The notes under the pieces are model-generated. The model was given only the letters and a program-made list of their open reading frames with translations, was not told where the DNA came from and ran no database searches. A stretch of DNA of 64,000 nucleotides from Verrucomicrobiota bacterium (GTDB lineage: Bacteria > Verrucomicrobiota > Lentisphaeria > JABSQK01 > JAJFLO01). Numbering within the stretch: position 1 is the stretch's first letter; the number at the start of each line of letters is the position of its first letter. Position numbers and translations under genes: made by a program. Shown here piece by piece: positions 17,201-26,084 of this stretch. The stretch is taken from assembly GCA_021772635.1 (NCBI GenBank), contig JAJFLP010000080.1, positions 1 to 64,000 of the forward strand, given 5' to 3'.

Positions 17201-18658
17201 CTAAAACTTAACCGTCAACTCACTCCGCAACCCATATCCCACGTGACGATCTTCCTGGCCCGTCACGAAACCGTCGATCTGAAACACCACCCGACGCCCT
17301 ATTGCCTCTTGAAATCGGCACGCAAAGCCCAAGCTGTCGAATCCTCCGACTGTTTCGTCCCGGCGACCACCGCCTTCGAGGATTACCTGGCGCCGGGTAT
17401 GGTTAAAGAACATTTGGTAGCCGACAGCCAATCCGAAAGCCTCGTCAGCCCGGTTGCGTAATGGCGCTGGAAAGCTCGCGATATTCCGGGATGCGAAAAG
17501 AATACCAGTACGTCCTAACGGACCGCCTGCAGTCGGATCCCGCGCCGCTGACGTAAAATTATCTACGCCCCAAAACCCGTTCGCATATAATAAGTTATGA
17601 CTGTAATGCGGTGTCCAGGACACTTCCCCGAAGAAAAGCTGCCCGTCGTCGGATTGCGGCGTCTTCTTCTGTAACGCCGTTGATCCGATATATCGTATGG
17701 TTGTATTCAAGGCGCCGACACGTTGGGTGCCGCCGAATCCCCAAGCGAATAAGTCGCCGGACGATTTATCGTTGCCGTCAACGTATATCCCGTCAATCTC
17801 TATCGTGCTCGGGGTCGTGTCGACGGCGGTGAACAGCCCGTAAATCTTAGCACTCGAGTCATCTATATTATCGTCCCTATTAACTTCGTTCCACCCCCAC
17901 ACACCCGTTACGCGAATATTAGAAATCCAGGGTACGCCCGGGATTCGTTTCGAGTTGCGGGTAATTCCAATCGTATCAACAGTGTCGTTGATCAGCAGGC
18001 CGTCCTGAAAAAATAATTGCTGGCGACCGACAGAGAAACCATAGTCAAGCGCCTTCTCATCCCGAAAATCTAAATGGGGAAATAACTCCCCGAAGTCACC
18101 CTCGAAAAATAGCGTCCGCAAGCGGAAATTCGTACGATTCTCGAAACCGTCCTCGCGCTCTGGATTAAATACAGATCCTGTAAACTCGGTATCGCGGTGA
18201 AGCGGTTGCACGCCGATAAGGATGCGCTCGCTCCCGGTTAACTGAAGGTTCCCGAATAGATCGAGTCGGTTCAGCCACTCGGTTGTTTGAGGGCCGTCCC
18301 CTCGATCGTAGGTTTGAATTGCCGATCGAAGGGTACCGTATATCCATAATCGCGGTTGCCACACTGCACCGCCGGGAATCGTAAACCCCGGATAAAGATT
18401 ACCGGTACCTAAAAATGGATCGCCTAATTCAAGAAGCGGGGCTGTGCGCGCCGGCAATTCGCCGTCAGCTTTGTACGAGAATTCTTCATCCGACAACCTG
18501 CTCGAATCGCCCCCGGCGAAACTCGGAAGGGTACAGAGTATCGCGAACAGACAACAACGCAGGTGCCTCCCGAAATGTCGCCGGATAGTTGCAAAAACAC
18601 TGCAAGCCCCGACGACGACAAATATCGAAATCCATTTGTATTGAAAGTTTTCCATCAT
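17201..18658 (-). CDS. Outer-membrane beta-barrel (porin-like) of the cytochrome cluster
   Basis: 485 aa. The N-terminus has two hydrophobic stretches, the second (about 35-48, ending SFAGG) looking like a signal peptide, so the true start may be internal. The mature part is a run of amphipathic strands with many aromatic and Gly residues, such as PRLWIYGTLRSAIQ and YGFSVGRQQLFFQDG, and ends in a typical C-terminal barrel strand (YGLRSELTVKF). The sequence style is that of alginate-export or Wood-Ljungdahl-type porins, but I cannot name the family. Lying between tetraheme and pentaheme cytochrome genes, it could be the barrel of a porin-cytochrome conduit. That role is inferred from position only. 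Confidence 0.68.
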   Translation of the reverse strand: MMENFQYKWISIFVVVGACSVFATIRRHFGRHLRCCLFAILCTLPSFAGGDSSRLSDEEFSYKADGELPARTAPLLELGDPFLGTGNLYPGFTIPGGAVWQPRLWIYGTLRSAIQTYDRGDGPQTTEWLNRLDLFGNLQLTGSERILIGVQPLHRDTEFTGSVFNPEREDGFENRTNFRLRTLFFEGDFGELFPHLDFRDEKALDYGFSVGRQQLFFQDGLLINDTVDTIGITRNSKRIPGVPWISNIRVTGVWGWNEVNRDDNIDDSSAKIYGLFTAVDTTPSTIEIDGIYVDGNDKSSGDLFAWGFGGTQRVGALNTTIRYIGSTALQKKTPQSDDGQLFFGEVSWTPHYSHNLLYANGFWGVDNFTSAARDPTAGGPLGRTGILFASRNIASFPAPLRNRADEAFGLAVGYQMFFNHTRRQVILEGGGRRDETVGGFDSLGFACRFQEAIGRRVVFQIDGFVTGQEDRHVGYGLRSELTVKF

Positions 18659-18694
18659 TTTTCAAGCTGATCCCGCGTGCGGGGTTATATGAAC

Positions 18695-18720
18695 TACCCC
18701 GCCGCAGAGCAGACGGGGTA
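18695..18720. other. 7-bp hairpin upstream of porin-like gene
   Basis: TACCCCG (18695-18701) pairs with CGGGGTA (18714-18720) across a 12-nt loop, in the leader between the pentaheme and porin-like genes. No T-run follows, so it looks more like an RNA structure than a terminator. Confidence 0.4.
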
Positions 18721-18773
18721 TCGGCTTTGGAAATAGTTTTGATATCGCGGTAAACCGCGGGGGAATGAAACCC

Positions 18774-18860
18774 CACTATGTGGGTTCAAATCGTTTCTCT
18801 CCCCCGCACAAAGCGAAGCCACGGCCGGCGGGACCGAAAGTTCGACCGTTTGCAGTCTAT
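18774..18860 (-). repeat. Mosaic palindromic element, copy 3 (reverse, degenerate)
   Basis: On the minus strand it reads TAGACTGCAAACGGTCGAAC, then TTTCGGTCCC, then GGCTTCGCTTTGTGCGGGGG and AGAGAAACGATTTGAA, in the same block order as the other copies. The stop codon TAG of the pentaheme gene is the first triplet of this match. Confidence 0.65.
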
Positions 18861-20824
18861 TTGACCTCAAAAGTAGCCCATTTTTCGGAGAGAACCTCAT
18901 GCCCCGCAACGACACGTTCGGCCACCTCTTTCGTCGTCATCCCGTAGTCAAAACCGACATCTTTAATCTCATTGATCAGATTTACGGGGACCATTCCGGC
19001 CTTTAATCTAACAGTTACCGTATAAGCGCCAGCGCTGGTTATATGTTTCTTGCCAACTCTGTATCGTGCCCACCTGGTGCTGGCTGGCGGTATTCCAAGT
19101 CGATGAATGCGAGCACCCGCCGGTTGCCCCGTCAATATAGTCGACCGCACGCTTGGACGTATAAACGGAAGTGGGTCAATCGAGTAGTTGACGGAAAGCA
19201 CCTGTTCACGTTCACCACCCCGTATATTTCGCGTAATGAATTTCGACTGTAGGCTGAAAAGTTGATTATCAAGAGGTAATTCACCATTGTGCACATAAAG
19301 CGAATGTAAGTCCCTAACGTCCCCGTTAGGGTCGAGATCTCCCGATTCAAAAATCACGTTGCCATCAGGGTCTTTAACCACTACATGCAACCATACGAGC
19401 CGCTCCCCGATAAAACCCGTCGGCACATTGTGCGCGTCGATGCCATTACGGACGGAAACTTTAAATTTGATCCCGCTACGGTCTATTGCTTGCGTAACGA
19501 TATCGCTCAGGACATACCCGTTTCGGAGTACCTCTAAACGTTTTTCCCGCGCCCAATCAAGCAACTCATACTGGCCATCAATGATCTCCCTCGCATCGTA
19601 GCGATCGTCAATCGAACCCCATCTCTCCGGAAATTCATAGTCGTCCGCGACAGCGTCCTCAAAGTCATCTGTCCCCCACCCTGCCTTATCATCAAATTGC
19701 AGCCACTCGCTTAGCGTCGCCATTTGGGCCGCGTCAGCGTTGTGCGGAAAAATACCAGGGTGTACGATGGAGTAGTCCGGACCCGCGAAAAAGTGGTTGG
19801 TTAGCTTTCGCGGTTTTGTTTCGACTCCGCCGACGATTGCCGCCGGTCCTTCGTTAAAGCCGGAAACGAGGCCCTGCACCGTGCCCATATGGCAGTCCTG
19901 GCAGGAAACTCCCGCGGCGGCAGCTGGGGAACTCTTATGTTCGCTAAATGCCTCTTCCAATCTAAAACCATTGAAGAGATTAACGTCATGACAACTGCCG
20001 CAGAACGCTGAGGTGCTGATCTGCGGGAACTTCTTGACATCAGTATGTATCTTACGCCCGGCCTTATCCGGATCCGTGACGACCTTATACTCGTCGGGCT
20101 TCGACAATACTCGCTTGAGTTCCTCGTTACCTGACGGTCCATAAACGGGGGATAACAGTCCTCCTTCTACCAAACCAACCCGGCCACTCACCTTTCCGTA
20201 CTCAAACTCGACACGATGACATACCACACACGTTATTCCCTCCCTGGACGTGGGATGACGTTCCAGGTTCGAAATAGATGTAGATTCCCCCATATTCATA
20301 CCGACTTGATTATGGCAGCGTATGCAAAAGTCCCCATTTGTACTGCTCGTTAATGCGTTGATTTTGTTCTGCATCGCCATATAGACCGGACTCAGCTGCG
20401 CATATGCATGCTGCGACACTGACCATTCTCTATAATGATTTGGATGGCAGGTTTTACAGGTGTTTGCAGACGGGTAGCGACTTTCAGCGAATAAATCAGC
20501 ATGCGCCTTTCGGGCATCTCCGTCAAGCGCTAATACCTCAGGCTCAGGCGCGTCGTTACTCTCAGCTTCTTCCAGCAGATTATCGTCGTCCAAAAGGTCG
20601 TCGTCACCCAGGAGATCGTCGTCATCCAGCAAACTGTCATCGTCCAGGAGGTCATCGCCGGACGCCTGAGCGTACTGTCCGAGGATCTCAAATACCTCGG
20701 TGAGATCGTCATCCGTGTGAGATTGGCCGCTGGTCCCTCCGCGTGCATACGGGGCGACCGTACAAAGGACCGAAATCAGACAAAAAGAAATAAAGTTATT
20801 GGGCGTAAAAACTGAATGCTTCAT
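18857..20824 (-). CDS. Pentaheme c-type cytochrome with acidic linker and C-terminal beta domain
   Basis: About 655 aa, exported (MKHSVFTPNN with a hydrophobic core after it). Near residues 45-85 is a strongly acidic tract of repeated DDxLL units. Five CxxCH motifs follow (CKTCH, CIRCH, CVVCH, CGSCH, CQDCH) in a c554-like arrangement. The C-terminal half has no hemes and is beta-rich (KFKVSVRNGIDAHNVPTGF). The longest frame starts at 20863, but its first residues come from a repeat; the start at 20824 keeps the signal peptide. It is the first gene of the minus-strand cytochrome run and may be the outermost electron carrier next to the barrel protein. The stop codon abuts a repeat. Confidence 0.8.
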   Translation of the reverse strand: MKHSVFTPNNFISFCLISVLCTVAPYARGGTSGQSHTDDDLTEVFEILGQYAQASGDDLLDDDSLLDDDDLLGDDDLLDDDNLLEEAESNDAPEPEVLALDGDARKAHADLFAESRYPSANTCKTCHPNHYREWSVSQHAYAQLSPVYMAMQNKINALTSSTNGDFCIRCHNQVGMNMGESTSISNLERHPTSREGITCVVCHRVEFEYGKVSGRVGLVEGGLLSPVYGPSGNEELKRVLSKPDEYKVVTDPDKAGRKIHTDVKKFPQISTSAFCGSCHDVNLFNGFRLEEAFSEHKSSPAAAAGVSCQDCHMGTVQGLVSGFNEGPAAIVGGVETKPRKLTNHFFAGPDYSIVHPGIFPHNADAAQMATLSEWLQFDDKAGWGTDDFEDAVADDYEFPERWGSIDDRYDAREIIDGQYELLDWAREKRLEVLRNGYVLSDIVTQAIDRSGIKFKVSVRNGIDAHNVPTGFIGERLVWLHVVVKDPDGNVIFESGDLDPNGDVRDLHSLYVHNGELPLDNQLFSLQSKFITRNIRGGEREQVLSVNYSIDPLPFIRPSVRSTILTGQPAGARIHRLGIPPASTRWARYRVGKKHITSAGAYTVTVRLKAGMVPVNLINEIKDVGFDYGMTTKEVAERVVAGHEVLSEKWATFEVK

Positions 20825-20850
20825 CATATCGACGATCATGGTAGGCTTAA

Positions 20851-20918
20851 AATAAGCGGACATTCCGATTCGTAATCGTACTCGTAATCTTTCTGGTTTT
20901 TCGAGGTAAAAATTAGAC
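20851..20918 (+). repeat. GTAATC-rich element, copy b (left half only)
   Basis: AATAAGCGGACATTCCGATT, then GTAATC hexamers, then CTTTCTGGTTTTTCGAGGT match the left half of the copy at 3246. The right arm is missing. The remainder of 20919-21081 shows no gene. Confidence 0.7.
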
Positions 20919-21081
20919 TGTTAGCAGTCTAACCTCAGATTAATAAGTTCCGTAGGTTGTACGACTGAAGGAATATCAAAATATTATAAGGCCGTATGTT
21001 CCTCGAAACTCTTTTTGATCCGCTCGAATAGATGCTCGCAGTAGAAAATTTAACCAGAGATCAGGTTACCGACGACTAAGG

Positions 21082-21236
21082 TATACCGAACGTCTTCACC
21101 CTACGCGGGACAAAATATTGTTAGATATCCCTTAGGTAATGAATTCAAAGTCGTCTCTCTGTATTATCGGAGTCCGCTCATGCGGACCGCACGAGCGGAG
21201 TCCATACGAACCAAAAATTGTACTGCTCGCAGTATA
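21082..21236 (-). repeat. Mosaic palindromic element, copy 5 (reverse)
   Basis: Starts TATACCGAACGTCTTCACCC, contains AAAGTCGTCTCTCTG, two GGAGTCCGCTCATGCGG-like hairpins, and ends CCAAAAATTGTACTGCTCGC followed by AGTATA. It lies head to head with copy 6. Confidence 0.85.
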
Positions 21237-21320
21237 GTGCGTTGAATAACCCCGCGCTGTGGCTGGATTATATCATTGATTTTCACGCTTGTCTTGCAGA
21301 TTTCGAATATTAACCACACT

Positions 21321-21440
21321 TAAACTGCAAGCAGTTGAATTATCGGTCCGTATGGACTCCGCTCGTGCGGAGACGACTCAATTGTGCCAGCGTATACGAT
21401 TCCGAACGGTATTTCGAAAACTCGTTGGCGATGAATACAC
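21321..21440 (+). repeat. Mosaic palindromic element, copy 6 (forward)
   Basis: TAAACTGCAAGCAGTTGAAT, GGTCCGTATGGACTCCGCTC, GTGCGGAGACGACT, then GATTCCGAACGGTATTTCGA and AAACTCGTTGGCGATG in the usual order. It lies upstream of the DUF1573 gene. Confidence 0.85.
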
Positions 21441-21527
21441 ATCCAAAGTTACCTCAAAAATTCGGCAGGACCGCCAACGCAGCGGGTCACGGCAAATAAT
21501 ACTGCTCGCACGTAGGAAATCTTAGAG

Positions 21528-22349
21528 ATGACCGGACAAAATTATCATAAAATTCGAGGACTATGCACGACGCGAGGGATTTATATCCTAAGCATATCTG
21601 GTTCTATTATTCTTTCCGGAATTGCCCCCACTTACGGAAATCACGATACTCTGAAACCGAAGCCACAGGAGTTCTTACAGGAACCGAGTTTCACGCTTAA
21701 TGCGTCATGGGACTTCGGGACGGTTAACTCTGGTGACACAGTAACTCATACTTTTGACCTAACGAATTCGAACGCCACCAGTCTACTCATCCTCGGTATC
21801 GGATCGTCCTGCGCCTGCCTTTCCGGCCAGATCGACAAATTCAGACTCGAAGCGAATGATTCGGCCCGGCTAAAAGCTACGCTGAATCCTACAGAAAACT
21901 CCGACTCCAGTGACGAGTATATCTATGTCGATACCTATAGCGATAAAGAACGCTCAGAAGTCTTCCGGATTAAGCATCAAGTCAACCCCAAACCGACGCC
22001 AATCCTGAAGTTCGTGAGTCCGGTTCAGACGCTGGGACTGATGCGCGTAGGACAAACCGTAAAACTTGACCTGACAGTGCAGAACACTGGTGACACGGAC
22101 TTAATAATATTTAGTTCTAATGTCGATAGCTCCCCCGACTTCTCATGGGTTCCCAAGCAGCCAAGCTATCCTGTCACCGTGCAACCGGCGGAGAAACGAG
22201 TATTCGCCATCGCTTATACTCCTGACTCAGCATCCGGTGTTCTACAAAAACGCATTTTTCTGGTGTCAAACGATCCAACTGACAAGTTTCTCGAAGCGTC
22301 AGGGTACATCGCCACTGAAGAAGAAATTCAGCGTGCAATGGGCAAATAA
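21528..22349 (+). CDS. Exported DUF1573-domain protein
   Basis: 273 aa. An N-terminal hydrophobic segment (about 18-36) suggests export. Residues about 58-140 match DUF1573: WDFGTVNSGDTVTHTFDLTN, then SSCACLSG with the two conserved Cys, then ARLKATLNP. A second Ig-like ASH domain follows (LGLMRVGQTVKLDLTVQNTG). Such proteins are periplasmic or surface proteins of unknown role, frequent in Bacteroidota, Planctomycetes and relatives. The gene sits alone between repeats on both sides. The ATG at 21528 is preceded only by weak AGAG. Confidence 0.8.
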   Translation: MTGQNYHKIRGLCTTRGIYILSISGSIILSGIAPTYGNHDTLKPKPQEFLQEPSFTLNASWDFGTVNSGDTVTHTFDLTNSNATSLLILGIGSSCACLSGQIDKFRLEANDSARLKATLNPTENSDSSDEYIYVDTYSDKERSEVFRIKHQVNPKPTPILKFVSPVQTLGLMRVGQTVKLDLTVQNTGDTDLIIFSSNVDSSPDFSWVPKQPSYPVTVQPAEKRVFAIAYTPDSASGVLQKRIFLVSNDPTDKFLEASGYIATEEEIQRAMGK

Positions 22350-22370
22350 ATAAACCCTCTCGAAGCGGCT

Positions 22371-22596
22371 TATACCGTAAGCGGTACAATTTTCGGTCCG
22401 TATAGACGGAGTCCGCTCGTGCGGTCCGCGCAAGCGGACTCCGAGAATGGGGAGAAACGACTTCAAAATGGTTGAGTAAGAGACTCCGAAGCATATATTC
22501 TTAACCCGCACCATGTCGCGCCATAGCCGCCCCAGGCAACGGCGGAAGCCACCTGAGCGACGCTTGGGCGAAAACTCCGCGATTGTTGGTATAATT
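22371..22596 (+). repeat. Mosaic palindromic element, copy 7 (forward, long)
   Basis: Begins 22 bp after the DUF1573 stop. The first hairpin reads ACCGTAAGCGGT instead of ACTGCAAGCAGT, a paired change on both arms. It includes two CCGCTCGTGCGG-like hairpins, GAGACTCCGAAGCATATATT, and an alternative distal module with GCCACCTGAGCGACGC, ending in GGTATAATTC. The rest of the gap to 22734 shows nothing. Confidence 0.85.
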
Positions 22597-22734
22597 CTGG
22601 CATGCGCGGAGTGAGACAGCTGGTCAAATATCAGAACGTAATCTGCGCAGGAAAACCTACGAGGAATAGAACTCACGGGGCCGATTCAGGTAAGGCTATT
22701 TTTGCATCACACGTTACCCGTGTTAGTTTAAGTC

Positions 22735-23778
22735 ATGCGATATTCGAAAGTACATTTAACGGCGATCGGCTATGAATTAGGGCCTGTGGTCGTCACCTCG
22801 GAAGAACTGGAAACGCGCCTTGAGACGCTATACAAATCTCTTCATATTCAACCCGGACAACTCGAGGCCCTGACCGGCATTGAGGAACGGCGCTGGTGGG
22901 AACCGAACACACCGTTATCTCACGGTGCTGCAGTCGCCGGCAGAAAAGCCCTTGAAGTAGCGGGGATGGAAGCCAGTGATATTTCTACTCTCGTCTACGC
23001 CGGCGTCTGTCGGGAGTACTATGAGCCGGCGACAGCCTGCCGTGTTGCGAACGGCCTGGGGCTCAATTCGAAAGCGACAATATATGACTTAAGTAATGCC
23101 TGCCTCGGTGTATTGAATGCGATCATCGAAGTGGCTAATCAAATTGAACTCGGACAAATACGTGCCGGGATGGTGGTTTCCAACGAAACTGCACGAGAAG
23201 TCAATGAAACGATGATCTCACGGATGCTGGAAGAAAAGTCCATGGGATTCTATATGGCAGGACTCACGACTTTTACCGGTGGATCCGGAGCTGTTGCGGT
23301 CCTTCTAACCGACGGATCATTCACCAACGTACATCAGCACCGGCTCCTAGGTGGAGTTTCCCGGACTGCCCCTGAGTTTCATAATCTATGTCGTTGGGGC
23401 ACTGAAACGGGACCGGACGGTCAGTTGCGTCCCTTTATGGCAACCGATTCTGTAACACTGCTAAAAGAAGGCATTAGATTATTCGGTCAAACGTGGATCG
23501 ATTTCCTGACAGAAATGAGCTGGACCAAGTCAGATGTAGATAAGGTCATCTGCCACCAGATCGCCGCCGAGAATCAAAAGCAAATCCGTGGAGCGATCGA
23601 AATGCCTGTCGAAAAGGACTTTACGAGTTTCGAATTTCTCGGAAATATGGGAACTGTTTCGTTACCGGTCACCGCTGCAATTGCGGAAGAACGCGGATTC
23701 TTCGATCCGGGCGATCGCGTCGGATTTCTAGGAGTTGGCAGCGGCCTTAATACGCTAATGCTCGGGCTGGAGTGGTGA
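22735..23778 (+). CDS. OleA / FabH-like thiolase-fold condensing enzyme
   Basis: 347-aa 3-oxoacyl-ACP synthase III-like enzyme. Active-site Cys123 (NACLG), His274 (ICHQIA) and Asn304 (GNMG) are all present. It resembles the OleA branch, including RRWW near residue 53, REYYEPATA and the C-terminal GVGSGLN. The glutamate that supports non-decarboxylative Claisen condensation in Xanthomonas OleA is kept as E97, at matching spacing from the Cys. OleA joins two acyl-CoA chains head to head, whereas FabH starts fatty-acid synthesis. No oleB, oleC or oleD lies beside it, so hydrocarbon synthesis cannot be claimed. The ATG at 22735 lacks a clear ribosome binding site. Confidence 0.82.
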   Translation: MRYSKVHLTAIGYELGPVVVTSEELETRLETLYKSLHIQPGQLEALTGIEERRWWEPNTPLSHGAAVAGRKALEVAGMEASDISTLVYAGVCREYYEPATACRVANGLGLNSKATIYDLSNACLGVLNAIIEVANQIELGQIRAGMVVSNETAREVNETMISRMLEEKSMGFYMAGLTTFTGGSGAVAVLLTDGSFTNVHQHRLLGGVSRTAPEFHNLCRWGTETGPDGQLRPFMATDSVTLLKEGIRLFGQTWIDFLTEMSWTKSDVDKVICHQIAAENQKQIRGAIEMPVEKDFTSFEFLGNMGTVSLPVTAAIAEERGFFDPGDRVGFLGVGSGLNTLMLGLEW

Positions 23779-23995
23779 TTCCGTGATTCGTGTTGTCCAG
23801 CATAAGACGGGATGCCGCTCGTGCGGGACGTGATTTGTGGGTCACATGAATCGTTCGCGACTGAGGACCGATTCCCTCACCGCCCGCGCCCTTCGGGACG
23901 ATCGTCGTAACTTGACAGGCTCTATAATGTCGGTGTGAAAAGCACTTTCACGCATTCCTTCATGCTCTATTTCGGCAGCAACAGGACATCGTATA

Positions 23996-25552
23996 GTGAA
24001 AAATCGTCTGCTTGCAGTCTGCTCCAAACATCGCCTGGAATTACTGCTTTTCGGGGTTGTTTTCTTTTCTTACGGGTATTTCTATAACGGCGCCGGGTGG
24101 AATCAGAACTCGCGCCTCAATACAATCTTCGCGTTCGTGGAACCGGACACGACGGATCAATACTCATTTAGAATAAATCAGTTTATCTCCGATCCGGAAA
24201 ACGGCGTCAATACGGGAGATTGGGCGAAATTCGGGGTCGATTATTACTCGAACAAGGCGCCTGGCCCCGCACTGTTAGGGATTCCGTTGTATTTCGGTCT
24301 GTTCCATCTCGAGACTGCGATCGGAATCCCCCCCCTGGCTGATGGACCGTCATTAATCAACGCGTATCTCATCCATCTACTGGTCACTGTTCTTCCGATT
24401 TCGATCGCCGCGATATTCTTCTTCCAGATCATCCTCAACCTTGATCGATCGAGCAAGCGAAAAGCGTTGTTCTTCTGCGCATGCTTATTCTCGGGGACTC
24501 TGATTTTTCCGTATAGTACCCAGCTGTGGGGGCACGTAACGGCGGCGGCCTTTGTTATCATCGCCTATAGTTTCTATCTTCGCGGCACATCTGCATCTGC
24601 AACCATATCCGGAATCGCTATCGGGTTCGCTGTGTTGAGCGAATATTCATGTGCGATCTGTTTGGCAATCTTATTGATTGCACTTCTGGCAGAACATAAA
24701 TGGCGGATGACATTCTCTTTTCTTCTCGGTGGCTTGATTCCCCTTTTCCTTTTCGCGATCTACCACAAGATGTGTTTCGGCCAGTTCATTACCGTAGCTA
24801 ATGTGTACAACAACCCGTATTTTCTCGATACAGAAGGTCTCGGTAATATCATCGGACTAATCAACCCGAAAGCTGTTGTCGACATCACAGTCTCGCCCTA
24901 TCGCGGTCTGTTTTTTTATATGCCAGTGCTTATCTTCAGTGTCGTCGCCAGCGTTCGCACGCGGTTTGCAAAGGAGCATACGATATATTGGTTGTGTATC
25001 GCCAATATTCTCGGTTTCCTGCTGATGAATTTCGCCTTTAATGGCTGGCACGGTGGCGCATGTATTGGACCGCGATACCAGATTCCGGTGTTGCCGTTCT
25101 ATGTAATCCTAATGACGCTGCTCCCCAAAACATTAGTCGTTTACTCGATTCAAATTGTACTGCTACTGGTCTCCTCAATGAATATGCTGTTGGCCACCAT
25201 TATTTCACCAATAGTTCCGTCGTCTGTGGCTAACCCGCTGGCGCGCTACTACGAGGGTCTCTATCAAATGATTTTTACAGGTCAAAACTTTATCCATCCT
25301 TTTACCTTGCCGGTTCGCCTGCAATCCAGATCATCAGAAACAGTTAAGGAGCTGTCCGCATTTAACCTTGGGGAAATAGGTGGGCTCACAGGATTAGCCT
25401 CTCTCCTGCCCTGGATTATCGTCCTATCGACCGCGACGTATTTGTTATATTCAGTAGCTGGTCAAGACAAAATAACAAAGAGCAATCTCGTGTTACCCGG
25501 AAACCGGCTGTCCGAGGATGGTTACGTACCGCCGGCCGAACCACAGGAATGA
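23996..25552 (+). CDS. Polytopic membrane protein, GT-C glycosyltransferase-like
   Basis: 518 aa with about ten or more transmembrane helices. The first exoplasmic loop carries acidic residues and the pattern TGDWAK...YYSNKAPGPALLGIP, seen in many bacterial membrane proteins annotated as lipid-carrier-dependent glycosyltransferases. This suggests transfer of a sugar from polyprenyl phosphate on the outer face of the inner membrane, but the evidence is weak. The start is a GTG at 23996; no better ATG is in frame. The 217-bp gap upstream holds only a fragment of repeat-like sequence (GCCGCTCGTGCGGG at 23811). Confidence 0.6.
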   Translation: MKNRLLAVCSKHRLELLLFGVVFFSYGYFYNGAGWNQNSRLNTIFAFVEPDTTDQYSFRINQFISDPENGVNTGDWAKFGVDYYSNKAPGPALLGIPLYFGLFHLETAIGIPPLADGPSLINAYLIHLLVTVLPISIAAIFFFQIILNLDRSSKRKALFFCACLFSGTLIFPYSTQLWGHVTAAAFVIIAYSFYLRGTSASATISGIAIGFAVLSEYSCAICLAILLIALLAEHKWRMTFSFLLGGLIPLFLFAIYHKMCFGQFITVANVYNNPYFLDTEGLGNIIGLINPKAVVDITVSPYRGLFFYMPVLIFSVVASVRTRFAKEHTIYWLCIANILGFLLMNFAFNGWHGGACIGPRYQIPVLPFYVILMTLLPKTLVVYSIQIVLLLVSSMNMLLATIISPIVPSSVANPLARYYEGLYQMIFTGQNFIHPFTLPVRLQSRSSETVKELSAFNLGEIGGLTGLASLLPWIIVLSTATYLLYSVAGQDKITKSNLVLPGNRLSEDGYVPPAEPQE

Positions 25553-25861
25553 AGAGGCCGCAGCAAAAGAGCCGCACGATCCAATAACTTCTTTGATTCC
25601 TGGATCGTAATCTTAATTCCAACCTCACCAATCGTAATCCTTATCAATTATGGGTGGTAACGACGTTACTCACGTGATTAAGATCATGAATTACTCACGC
25701 CGGAAACGACAGAGACTATTCGATTCTCATTCTCCTGAAAAGCAGAATGAGGCCTCGTAGAAAACTCAAAAACAATCAGTAAATATTGCTTATTTTATCG
25801 ATTGTTGGCTGTTGTAATTATTCTGAATCGCCTTACTGTAACGACAGGCTAAACAGGCAAT
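25553..25861. other. Gap with an 8-bp hairpin
   Basis: No gene is supported. CTCATTCT (25726-25733) pairs with AGAATGAG (25744-25751). Traces of the GTAATC repeat family (ATCGTAATC) occur near 25605 and 25632. Confidence 0.45.
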
Positions 25862-26056
25862 TATACCGAACGTCTTCATCCCGCATGCGGGATGAAAAAT
25901 CGTTCGAAGTCTCTTACGCAAGCAAGTTAAAGTCGTCTCTCTCCGCACGAGCGGAGTCTCGGTACTCCGGACCGCATTCTCGGAGTCCGCTCATGCGGAC
26001 CGCATAAGCGCGGATCTCGGGTAATCCGGACCGAAAATTGTACCACTTGCAGTATA
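25862..26056 (-). repeat. Mosaic palindromic element, copy 8 (reverse, expanded)
   Basis: TATACCGAACGTCTTCATCC at the left end, CCAGT-type end TACCACTTGCAGTATA at the right. The CCGCTCRTGCGG hairpin module is repeated three times with GGTCCG or CGGACC between copies. It ends 28 bp before the next start codon. Confidence 0.85.
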
Positions 26057-26084
26057 AAGAAGATTTGTAAAGGGCAGAGAAATC

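Noticed and set aside
22174-22676. Minus-strand open frames of 106 and 125 aa
   Set aside because: They run through the DUF1573 gene and a repeat, with no coding character of their own.
23912-23928. TTGACA and TATAAT boxes upstream of the membrane protein at 23996
   Set aside because: They are only 5 bp apart, far too close for a sigma70 promoter.
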